A stretch of 64,000 nt of DNA. Source: Congeria kusceri (taxonomy: Eukaryota; Mollusca; Bivalvia; Myida; Dreissenidae). Below are positions 21,784 through 32,739 of this stretch, in pieces. How positions within the stretch are numbered: position 1 is the stretch's first letter; every line of letters begins with the position of its first letter. The stretch is from the NCBI GenBank assembly GCA_027627225.1, contig CM051029.1:73592078-73656077 (forward strand). Direction: 5' to 3'. The position numbers and the translations under genes are program-made. The notes under the pieces are model-generated. The model made no database searches, had not been told where the DNA came from, and saw only the letters and a list, made by a program, of their open reading frames with translations.

Positions 21784-22120
21784 TAGCTCTGGTCTCGACA
21801 GAAGTAAGGAAAAATTGACAGAAGTGGGGAACAGCGGTAGTAATAGGGAAAGATCTAGGAGAATAAAATGGTACAGGGTGCTGCTTAAAAGAATCTGGGT
21901 GGAAAACTTTGCCAGTTTGCTCACGTTATCTTATGATTTAGTGAAATCTAGGGTTGTTATGCGTATTGGAAAACTGGGCCAGTTTGCTCACGTTATCTTA
22001 TGATTTAGTGAAATCTAGGGTTGTTATGTGTATTGGAAAACTGGGCCAGTTTGCTCACGTTATCTTATGATTTAGTGAAATCTAGGGTTGTTATGCGTAT
22101 TATGCTTGCAATTAAAGTTT
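21784..22120 (+). repeat. 3' region of TIR gene with 67-bp triplication
   Basis: Three units of 67 bases (ggaaaactgggccagtttgc...) run at about 21898-22103, the first with variants. attaaa at 22111 could serve as a weak poly(A) signal; no firm 3' end can be placed. Confidence 0.75.
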
Positions 22121-25100
22121 TTAAGCATTAAGTCTATTAATTGGTCATTGAATATTTGCAAAATACAGGAACTACTAAGGCTCGTTTACAGGACGAAGAT
22201 ATTATTTGTGTTTAGAACAATGCGTACTCAGGTTAATACTGCACTTTAGCACACATACATGTTTTGTCCATTTATGGCGTTACAGTGCATTAACCACAGC
22301 ATTACCCTTGTATTGAGGTATTGTTTATATTTCACCTAGCCCATAATGCCTAGAAATTTATCAGATCAACACGCTACATTTTTATTTCTTGAATGACACG
22401 TAGGTCACGTTGGATATCAAGTTGTATGGCGTCAACCATTAGGCTACTAATTTAAGCAGCAGTCCAGAAATATGTTAATAAAAATAGAACATTGCAGAAA
22501 TCGTTTCTAATGGACATCTTACCGACCAATATATATATATATAAAAAAACATTCAAATCTACAAAATAATAACGTTTTGGTAACTTTTTATCGTTTGTAT
22601 GCGATAGCTGGTGATGCCTCTGGAGTAAATCAGCATATACATTAGTGTATATTGTGTTCGTACCAAACATTTTCCAACATAGACATTATTAAATGCCTTT
22701 CGTAAATAAGAAGCAGTTTTCAGTAAAATAAACGTCATTAACGTTCATTAAAACTAATGTCAATTTAAGATGTATTGAATTATATTCTATGGACTGCGGC
22801 TTTAAACTTGAATATGTGATCATTTTAACTAAGAGTATGCTTTCTCATCATCGGTTTGAAACATTGCTAACCAAGTCCCATGAAATCTATATTGCGTTTA
22901 ATCATGCCATTGAAATCAACGACTTCAGAATAATGTACAATCAGCTTTTGACCTTTTGACTTTTTGTTTATTATGGGGCAATTTTAACCACATTGACAGT
23001 CTTGGTATAGTTTCTTATCTGTGATAAACATTCATACATTTTGCTATCTGTTTATTATTTATTTATTTATAGTTTACTTTACCATTGATTTTGTGCGGAA
23101 TATCTGTTTATACCTGTATTTGTTAGAATTGAAGCAAATGTTACATTTGCTATGTTGGTGACCATTTTATATTCCTTTAAAGTTATACTCACTTAACTGC
23201 GTTACTTTTGTAACCAGTTCTTAGGGAAATGTATACAAATATACATAAACTAGCTATTAATTTGTGTACCTGAAATCCGTTCTGAAGTCAGAAAAATCTA
23301 GTTATTCTTATGTTATTGTTATTTAAATTTATCTGGATTTGTTTTTTAATCAAATGCGGCAATCACTTAAATTGTACTTTACTTTATTCACCTTCTTACC
23401 GTTGATATATTATTTTCTGTTTTTTTGTATGATATGGCAAGCAAACTATTTATATTGTATAGTTTAATTACTCAATTACATTTTATTAGTCGTATGCCCA
23501 CAGAAGTAATTTAAGTACTTTGGTGTGTACAGTAATCGCCAAACCGTCAGTAAATACCACCGGCTGACAACCCATCCAAAATAATGTGCAGAGCAATAAC
23601 TGGAAAAGTATTCAGATTGGGATTTAAATGCAACTTTGTTTTTTACAAAGGCCAGTGATGCGCCTATCAATATTTTCCCACAGGGAGGAGAGCGTCAGAC
23701 TGACCCAATGGAATTTGACAAATTTTAGTTTTGGGGGGTCTAATTCCCCACCCTGGAGTCAAGCATATATCACCCCGGGACCCGGAATCATTCGGAATGA
23801 CAAATTCCCAACGTGTGGGGGGGAATCACTTTCAGTCTAATTTCCTGTATATGCCCGCCGCTCCCCCCCCCCCCCCGCCCCTGGGGGAAAACATTGAGAG
23901 GTGCATGAGATCTGTACAGTAGAAGCGGACTTTGTTGCAGTGTACATTATCCAATATGCATGGAACTATTGCCATTCGTTAAATTGAAATGTGCTGTCCA
24001 TGTTGTCAGTTCTAATAATTGCAAAGATTTATGTCCATGCCATGATAAGAACCTTTACTCAATCTTTAATATTAAAATAGTTGTTGTTCTTTTTTGTAAT
24101 CTTATAATGAATTTGAATGCAATATAATGATACAGGATATTTATAGGAGTTAATTGTGCAAGATACATTGTACATACATCTTGTTTACAATCTAAGTCGA
24201 TGGTCTTCATTAATTTTATTACCTTGCGGGAGAGAGACTTAATTGCTTTAAAGGGATATTTTTTTTATGAAACATCTTCGAATTATTGACGATTGAAGTA
24301 GATCTACATGAATCTTGATAGTTTTCCGCCTATTGCTTTTTTTGATACTTAGAACAACTATCACAACTGTCACTAATTCTTTTTTTTAGTGAAAAATGTT
24401 TTCCTATAAGTAGATCTAGTATGTAACAGTAGTTTGATTTGTCAAGTGGTGAATAATATGTGCATAGCTTTGTTTCTTTTTTCTTAGAATTTACTACGAA
24501 TATACTAACCAATACTTACAAAATAATGATTGTGCTACAATTCTTTTAATCCAACTATTTGTTATTTATTCTTTTGTATAAATAAAATATTTGTAGACAC
24601 AATTACTGTTTGTTTGGATACCCATAGTTATATAATCAATATTTGTGTACATTAACATGCAGAGGCGCGCAACTTTTAAACGACCAAAACCAAATTGGTT
24701 CTGGTCATATCGAACAGTGCCGAAATGAAACGGGTTAACAGCGCTCTAGCAGACTAAGCTATCCCTTTAGTTGGCTGATGGAAGTCCCTATGGTGTACAA
24801 ATATAACAGTTTGCACGTAAGAAAGAACAATAAAAATTTGCAGCTGTAAGTGCAGTTCAATGGAAACACAACATTTAAAACAATTGTACTGTTGACTTTC
24901 CGGCGTTCCTTCATATAAATATTCTCATATTTAACAACACCTTACGATTATTCAGGAGAATTAACCAAATCCGTCCTAACATAAAACAAATAAATACAAA
25001 TATCAAATATTTAAATCGTGATACACAATGAAAGAAAAGTTAAAGAAACCGTTGATAATTAAGCGAGTTTTGTGTACTAGTGTCATGAAATAAGAGTATG

Positions 25101-25380
25101 TTCACATAGGAAAATTTACAGATAGCTTTACCGGTACTTGCATTAGACGGCATCAGTTGAACACTGATTAGAATCTACAGTGTGCTTTTAAGCCAAGTTC
25201 ATGTATTGTTTTCGAATACACGAGTAGTGAATGGTTTATAGTCTATATAGGGAAAAATAAACGCACTCTTTAACACATACAAAATAAAAACTTTAATATA
25301 ATATAACATTCCAATAATCTCATTTGATACTATCAATCATGATAAAATTACGCGCTCATACGAGTGTATCGTCATACTTC
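22121..25380. other. Gene-free stretch
   Basis: AT-rich sequence with an (AT)n run at 22528-22542 and a poly-C tract at about 23864-23878. I see no supported exon, element end or RNA gene. Confidence 0.5.
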
Positions 25381-25394
25381 TGACGTCAAAATAA

Positions 25395-25460
25395 ACTAGG
25401 GATGGCAAACTATTCGAATATTCGATCGAATTATCGCGAACGTCATTCGAATATTCGCAA
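25395..25460. repeat. TTCGAATATTCG-type repeat
   Basis: Several ttcgaatattcg palindromic units. A similar block lies at 39770-39850, near the third orphan exon copy. Confidence 0.5.
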
Positions 25461-25820
25461 ATCTGTATTGTCTATTAAAACCCCAATAATTTCCTGCTTA
25501 TTGAAGTAGTTTTCTGTCAAATAAAAGGCAGTGTTTCACCGATAGATTCCTAAAACCGTGTTTTCAAAAAATGGCCCCGTGTCACGTGTCAGCCTGAGAA
25601 ATATTGAAAACACGAGTCACGGTCAGTCGCCACTCGTCTAGTCGGCAGTAATACCCGATAAAAGCAGACAGTAGGAAACCATAACTGTTAATTGGTAATT
25701 ATTACTAGCTTTTAGAAATGTTAAAAGAATAAAAAATAATTAAAGTTCTAATTATCCTTCATAATAACCTTGAAAATGTTAGGAATTTTAGTCAACGAGG
25801 TTGTGTTGTTTAATAAATAC

Positions 25821-25924
25821 TTATTAAATAAGTGATTTCATACAGGCACTGTCATACGGGCTATGGCCAATACAGCAGACCTCGGACAAGTAACAGTGCC
25901 TGTATGAAATCACTTATTTAATAA
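25821..25924. repeat. Perfect 32-bp inverted repeat with 40-nt loop
   Basis: Arms 25821-25852 and 25893-25924 are exact reverse complements (ttattaaataagtgatttca...). The loop is not obviously structured. It may be a very young small MITE or a hairpin RNA source. Confidence 0.85.
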
Positions 25925-26160
25925 CATTATAGTATAGACACCATCGATAATGGTACCTGCTCGCGAAAAAAGATTTTCTTGCATAGTAATTGTTTGAAAT
26001 ATGCTGTCATCATTAACGTCGCCAGATATCTAATATCAAAATATACATACGCCAGGTAGCTATTTCGGTAAAAATAGCCTCGCTGTCAAGTCAACAAGTT
26101 GTGCCAGGAAAGGTACTTAACTCTGTAATAAATAAATGTTTATTTCTTTTTCATCTCCAG

Positions 26161-26303
26161 TTCCAGCTGCTGGGAAATCAAATGACATCATAACCATCCT
26201 TCCTCCAGACACTGCCAATCCTTTGCTGAGGAACCTTGGAACCACTCTGATGATGTTTGCGCCCATAATAGTGGCATTACTAACTGCAGGTCGAGCAGGA
26301 TAA
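26161..26303 (+). CDS. Orphan terminal exon encoding a C-terminal hydrophobic tail
   Basis: A strong acceptor (pyrimidine tract, catctccag) precedes an open frame that needs one upstream base: PAAGKSNDIITILPPDTANP, then LLRNLGTTLMMFAPIIVALL, TAGRAG and TAA. The run LGTTLMMFAPIIVALLTAG could be a tail anchor. Two related copies lie at 26512 and 39566. No upstream exon is visible between 21784 and 26160. Its phase fits exon 12 of the TIR gene (ends with g), giving an alternative last exon as a hypothesis; it may instead belong to an unseen gene or be a relic. Confidence 0.45.
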
Positions 26304-26511
26304 ATACCGTTGCTTGTACCTAACACTTTGTTAGTGCCAAGACAACCAAACACTTTGTTAGTGCCAAGACAATAAGAAGACAAAAAATGTAGGCGCTAGG
26401 GGCAATCTGCATACGCCACTTGGCTCTTTTTTTTTAAATAGCATGAAAATAACATACATTTAAACGTTCACTAATTCATATATTTGTTTCACATGTTTTC
26501 TCTGACTCCAG

Positions 26512-26564
26512 CTACATCAGGGAATTCACAGGACATCATAACTATCCTTCCTTCCGGCACTTAG
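26512..26564 (+). pseudogene. Truncated copy of the orphan terminal exon
   Basis: After acceptor gactccag the frame reads TSGNSQDIITILPSGT and stops at TAG. The sequence beyond is degraded relative to the copies at 26161 and 39566, and the hydrophobic tail is lost. About 70 bases upstream are shared with the flank of the 39566 copy. Confidence 0.5.
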
Positions 26565-26864
26565 TGTCCTTTACAAAAAAGTTATGAATTCACCAAGTAG
26601 GTTTCATTCTTTTTTCAAGATATATTCGATGTTGTGTTCAGCGGAGTATGCCATTTTATTTGTGATGGATTAAAGAATAATAATTGCCATTGCTGTCTGT
26701 TTTTCAATTTTGCGTTATGTTTAACGATTGTGTATTCGAATAATTAGTGTATATTGATAGAACAACAGTAAACGTTTGGATTTTATTTCTATCTGAGACT
26801 TAATGTTGTTTCCAGGACGAAACGTTTGTAGCTAGTGATAAGACTGGCAAATACTGCATCTAAC

Positions 26865-27267
26865 TTAGGCCATACCAATTTGATTCTATGTTTAGCGTCC
26901 TCTAGCTGGTAGGTTTTTGGATGCCTTAACGAAAACAAAACAACTATTTTGACAATGTGAAAAAAAGCAGAATGTGTAACAAAAAAACGAAAAAAAAAAC
27001 GTTTAGGTCTTTTTACCTAGATTTATAAAAAATAATAAGCAACAAGTCAATTTACAAAGTTAAATAATGTGTACAAGTAGTTTCCGAATATAAAGTGGAT
27101 ATATAAGAGTTTTGCAAATAAACATTTGCTTTAGCTTGGACCACTGCCATGAATAAGTTGTGAAAGAAGAATGTTTTTTATCAACTTGTTTGTTTTTTCC
27201 TGCCTGGTTGGTAGGTTTCGAAAATTCATGGGGGCGCTAAACATAGAATCAATTTGTATGGCCTTAC
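26865..27267. mobile_element. ITR element, about 400 bp
   Basis: Left taggccataccaatttgatt and right aatttgtatggcctta are inverted, the match continuing over about 35 bases (ctatgtttagcg). Confidence 0.7.
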
Positions 27268-28639
27268 CATCTACAGAGTCTGAACAACTACGTTGAGCAA
27301 TAATGTATATTGATTATCTGCAAAATAAACTGCCTTCAATGACAAAATACCAAACATAGTCCGCTAAAGTACAATACATATATAATACAATTCATCTAAT
27401 GCAGCATTATATAGGTAACACTGCGCCAAAATATTAATCTAGTTTTATTAAAAGTAGTAAATCACTGTTTAATCCTGTCCAACGAAATTCGAAAGGCTAA
27501 AGACGTTAGCGCATGTATTGAGTCATTTAACAAATAATTTGCACCGCTATTATTCTTTGTTTTATAGGTGCTCCTGTCGCAAATGTTTAACACAAGAGAT
27601 GGAAATATACACCGCAAATTAGCAAAAGCCACTTTCTGATAAATGATAACCGACTGCAAGCAAGAGCATCCCTTACTAGTGGAATTAATTTGTGACATAA
27701 TTTGGCCAAAAACTTCAGAAAATGGAAAAAGCACCAAACTCAGTACACATGTTTAATGGGGCATTAAAAACATTTTTTTCATAAGACCCAATATATATCT
27801 GTAAAAATGGCGTACGTCCTCTGATCCGAAACTTGTCCGGATTCTAACTTCCCAATGCATTGAAGGATTTCGAAATTGATTGGCACAAATGTTAACCTTA
27901 ATGAGATGTTGTGTAGCGAGCCGCGAGAACCAGATGGCTAGCTTTAAGGTCAAGGTTATCCTATCATCATAAAAATTCAAATATGAATTATTTTCTTCTT
28001 TTACAATGGCAATGGCAACCTATCGCCCCCCGCAAAAAGAGTTATCTTGCAATGCTTTTCAAATAACATTACTGTAAAAAAATGATTAAAGATAAATGCT
28101 GCTACAACATATATCACTGTAAGACAAAATGTCAACAATATACATACATAAACACAAATATATTAACTGTATAAAGTCAGCAAAAAAATTACCATTTTAT
28201 GCCAGATCAATTTACCATTTTGATACCATGTCGTTTATTCTGAAAACGGCTTTAATAGGTATCATTGTGTCATGACCATCTCCGACATAGATTAGATATT
28301 ATGTATTAAAAGGGAACGAAATAATAATTAAAATAGCAAATTGCACTTGATAATGCTGTGCAGAGCGATTCAGCCTCGCATCTTCCAATACAGCCCTTTT
28401 ATAGGTTATAACCACACCCGAGAACAATGACACCGCAGCTTGAGGCAAAGAAGACCAAATAGGTCTCCATTTGTCAGCCTTTACTCTGATCCAACCCCAT
28501 TCGGAAGGACTAATATTCGGGAGAGAAATTTATTGAGTTTGAAATAGCCCCCAAAGCTATCCACAGTTTAGAAATTGAAATCTGATAACAAACTGCTAAC
28601 ATAAAGAACTAACATATATGTATCCACATTTTTTATCAC
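27268..28639. other. Gene-free stretch
   Basis: AT-rich; no exon, repeat array or element ends that I can support. Confidence 0.45.
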
Positions 28640-30040
28640 AGCAGTCTGGTAGCCCTGCATCGCCACATCAGCTACATGCAACATGAGTTTTTCACCCGCT
28701 TCTTCGTGACCACAGGGTGCTAATCTACTATACTGTAATTATCAACACCATCATTTTGAGTAGAAAAAGCAACACCATCTTTGAGGTCCATGAGTACAAC
28801 CTGCTAAGCTAAGAAATAGAACTACACCATTTTCCATTGTTGCATATTTTATGCTATCCTGCTTGTACACATCCCAAATGACACCAAGCCGCTTGACTGA
28901 ATACACTTGATGACCAAGATATGGTGCAAAAATGGTGTCTGCATAATTTTGAAATGTCTGACAAGCAGTAGGCTGACAACAACAGCACCATCTACTGTGA
29001 GTGCATCAATCTCTGGGGCGTCCAGTTTGACTTAAAATGTTCTTCAAGACAGGATACAAGGCAGGGTTCGAATCATTTCACGCATACCCGCAAAATGCGA
29101 GTATGTTTCGGAAACTGTGAGTACATTTTCCCCAAGCTCGCAAAATTTTGCGAGTTCCGTAAAAGACCGTGTACAACGTGCACCCGAATTTTGAAGCAAA
29201 CTGAGAACAATTTGGAGTAGTTTTGTCAATGTCTGTTGATATTATATTCCCATTTTTTCACCATATTTGTCGTTGTTCTATAATATTGTACTAAATTTAC
29301 ATTCATAAAATAAACATAAAGTAAATTTCGAAAACTCACATATAGATTCTAATTACCTTTAGCTCGAAACACAGATAACAATCCACATTGAGTGTAAATA
29401 GTAATGTTAATATTACATGTTATAATATTTTGCGATTTAATTCAACCCTGCAAGGTCAGACATTGTTCCCATACATAAATTACCAAACTGGTATAGAGAT
29501 GGTGAAAACGCCGTGTTTTGATGGCCAAAGAAATTATGACGGTTGCAGTTCCAGACTTGGCAAAAAACATACAACCTGGAAAAAAGATTACAGTCTTGTT
29601 TTTGGTAGATAATTTATGTTTCTCATTGAATATTTGCTTATGTGAAATGTAGAGATTTCATGAATAAGCACAAACAGTTACTACAACAGTGACTTAAAAT
29701 CTCAGAGTGACTAACCAGAAAAGAAACATTATATACATGTTTTCCTTGTGCGTTAGCCACACATCAAGAGAAGTTCCATGCCCGTCTTCTGATGCACCAA
29801 ATGCCTTCTCCATTAATAAGTACAACAAGGCTGCTGTCACTTGTTGTCTTACCCACATGGGAGGCTCTCAGAAAGGTGGTCAGCTCTACCAGGAGACGCC
29901 ACATTGGCCTGCTCAAGAGCACTTGTCCAACCATTGTTCTCGAGCCAATCACCAAGAGTCTTGAGAGCTACATTTCTACATGTACGTGTAATCCACCTAA
30001 CATCATTACAAAGCAATTTTCGAACAAGTGGTCTTGCCAT
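28640..30040 (-). pseudogene. Broken transposon gene, split by a MITE
   Basis: On the minus strand, 30040-29760 reads RKLLCNDVRWITRTCRNVAL, KTLGDWLENNGWTSALEQA and FLRASHVGKT across two frames. 29040-28640 gives VDGAVVV, a VWDVYKQDS-like remnant and an HEEAG remnant with stops. I recall such sequences from multicopy uncharacterised genes in invertebrate genomes, so transposon origin is likely. A MITE at 29062-29451 lies between the parts. That both parts come from one copy is inference. Confidence 0.45.
29062..29451. mobile_element. ITR element, about 390 bp
   Basis: Left gcagggttcgaat and right ttcaaccctgc are inverted. Subterminal gcgag repeats link it to the larger 10802 element. Confidence 0.55.
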
Positions 30041-30456
30041 ATTTGTTATGCATGTATATATATATCAAGCAATTGCAAAGCTAGACTTATCACATGCAAT
30101 GAATGGAGTTTGGCCCTAGAACGTTACGCTAATGTGTTATGTTTTGTTTTCAATAGTCATTTAATACTTAATCATGGCAGCATATTCAGTTTGTTCTTTA
30201 AACAATGGAGGCAATGTATAAATGTCAACTGGTTGTTCAGTTTAGATTCCTGCTAACTGCTTAAAGTGGTTAGCGGCCTAAGACAGGTCAAGATCTCCAA
30301 CGTATGTATACACACTCAATCACACTTTCAACGCAACACTTATTTTTTCACAATTTCTCAACTATTTATCAAGGGATTGTGTCAAAAGCGTCATGATCAA
30401 TGATTTCAGTGCACAAGTGTTAATAATGATTTAAACAACATATTCTTGAAACACAA

Positions 30457-30985
30457 ATTAAAGGGACTATGTCAACGAAAAATTGGCTTCCTATTGCAAT
30501 ATGACTTATATTATTTGATAGAAACGCGCTTTACTAAGACATGTGCATTAAATAAATAAATAAATAAATAAAAATAATATAATACACAATACGATATTTA
30601 ATAAATACAAATTAGCAAAAACGCCTGAAAAAAACACAACCCCAAGCTGGTATAGAACTCACGACTTAGGAGCCATAAGAAGAAATGACAGTAGACAGCG
30701 CTTTAACCAACTGCGCTATCATGCTTGGTAAGTAGTTGTTTATAAACTGTAGTTTTACAAAATGCTCACAACTGACGTCAAAATATAAACAGGAAAAGGG
30801 CCAAACAAACACAACCCAATTTATAAATTGAGTTTTATCTCAGAATGCGTACACTCTTTTCCCATTATATATATCCTGTTTTAACCGTTATTATATAACA
30901 GTATTAATATCTAAATTTTCCGTTTTTAAATAAAATTGCCCCACTTCACCCTTGAGGCCCTTTTCGATGACATAGTCCCTTTAAT
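30457..30985. mobile_element. ITR element carrying a tRNA-like sequence
   Basis: Left attaaagggactatgtcaac and right gacatagtccctttaat are inverted. Inside lie (aaat)n at 30549-30575 and a minus-strand tRNA-like sequence at about 30638-30727. Confidence 0.7.
30638..30727 (-). repeat. tRNA-like sequence within ITR element
   Basis: The minus strand reads atgatagcgcagttggttaa (box A-like) and gtgagttctatacc (degraded box B), with an insert in the anticodon or variable region. Likely a tRNA pseudogene or SINE head. Confidence 0.4.
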
Positions 30986-30999
30986 AACTTCTGAGAAGT

Positions 31000-32530
31000 T
31001 AGAATTATACGTGTTGCGTTAGAAGTGTGATTAGGTGTATGTTATTTACAGCTATTAAAAAAAAAAAATCAAGATTGACATATTGTATTTTCATTCACAA
31101 AGTGTATGCGAGGTTTAAGCTTAACGTATTTACATGAAAAAAGACACAGCTAACAAATCAAGTAACTGCTTTATTGAAATGATTTTGAGATTTAGTTTGT
31201 ATTTATTTTCATTAAATATAATTATAAAGGAGTTAAAAGCACATTGACATATTCCTCGCCATGATTGTTGTTGTTTTATTCACATGTACAAATTGTTGTC
31301 TGTCTTCTGCAACTGATATACATTGCAAAACTGTAACAAAGAGGGACAACTAATACTGAGTGTTTTAATGATTTATGCTTTTTAAGGTAATTTGTCTATC
31401 CACTATACCAAATTAAATACCTAAATATGTTTTAAATAGTGTTTATTGAATAGTTCATGTTTTATTTATGGATATGACTATTATAATAAGAATAACTTTG
31501 ACTTTTTACAGCTTTTAATGATAAATTTACCCACAAACAATGACATAAAAGATCAGCAGAAGTTAAAAATAAATGATGTTTTATATGAATATTAATATAA
31601 ACAGGTTAACTAATTAAGATTAATTATGTTAGACAATGATTTCATCATGTTCACGTGCTTTATATAGATATCTTCCTTAACATTTCTTATTGCTATAAAC
31701 TATGTATGATTATGGCGGCCATCTTGGATTTGCCGGCCATCTTGGATTTTTGCTCACATGTACAATCTGTTGTCTGTCTTCTGTGCATGTGTTGTCTCAT
31801 GCTCATGTTTTTGTTTTGCCTTTATGTGCAACTGTGCCATATATGGTGCTTTTCCCATTTTCTTAAGTATTTTGTGAAGAATTGATCCCACTTTTATTTA
31901 CTGTATAGTAATGCAAATGTATAAAATAATCAGAATTATGTATTGGATATTTTTACATGAAATGTTCTGGAAACGTTGGAAATAAGTAAATACACGGCAA
32001 GATTTCACTCATTTAAGGGCATACGGATTATCGTAAAGATCAAGAATATTTCTAAAAGATTATTTATTATCCTAGAAATGGCAAGTGGGCTGTCTTGATG
32101 AAGATCGTCGCTCCCCTGGTGATTTTCTATGAATTATAATATCAATACATTTGTGAATGTCGTGTCGTTTGCGATACTGGCGTTAGCTACGACAAAATGT
32201 ACCTAAAATCTTGTCTGTGTGATAACATGCATATATGGGTAATAACAACAATGATGTTTCAATAACAAAGTTCTTGTCCATGCCTGCACTACAAAACAAA
32301 TGCAGTAATGATCTTACAGATCAAAAGTTTAAATATGTTCTTACTTAATAGGTGTTTTACATAAAATCTCAAATCATTTCGGAAAATTATTTTTGAATTT
32401 CAAAGTAAAATTATTATCATGCAGAATATTTTGTTCTTTCATACGACGCTTAGTGCTGTATAATTGTTAAATACATATATTAATTATGTTCGCATTTGTT
32501 CGTAAAGTGTTATTATTATAAACAATTCGT
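31000..32530. other. Gene-free stretch
   Basis: It contains a direct repeat of about 27 bases (cacatgtacaa.ttgttgtct) at 31280 and 31754. No other supported feature. Confidence 0.45.
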
Positions 32531-32536
32531 ACAATA

Positions 32537-32640
32537 ATGGGCAATAAAAAGAATGCTCAACCTGTCAATGGCATCGAAATGAAACGCAGTGCAAATGTGA
32601 GGCTAGTACCCGTTACAGATACTGAGTCCATATTCCAGAA
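32537..32640 (+). other. Short open frame beginning MGNKK, unproven
   Basis: An ATG opens MGNKKNAQPVNGIEMKRSAN, with gtgagg following as a possible donor. Gly2 and the following lysines resemble a myristoylation context. Just after 32620 the sequence turns into what looks like a truncated MITE end (catattccagaaacatctta). No downstream exon found. Confidence 0.12.
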
Positions 32641-32739
32641 ACATCTTAAGTTTATCTTAAACTGTTTTCACTTAAGTTCCGAGTTGTTTAATCTAATATT
32701 TTTAAAACTGCACATAAATGTTTGAATCCCTTTATTGTT

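Noticed and set aside
29707..30256. Plus-strand ORFs of 85, 92 and 154 residues
   Set aside because: They are opposite-strand shadows of the minus-strand transposon remnant.
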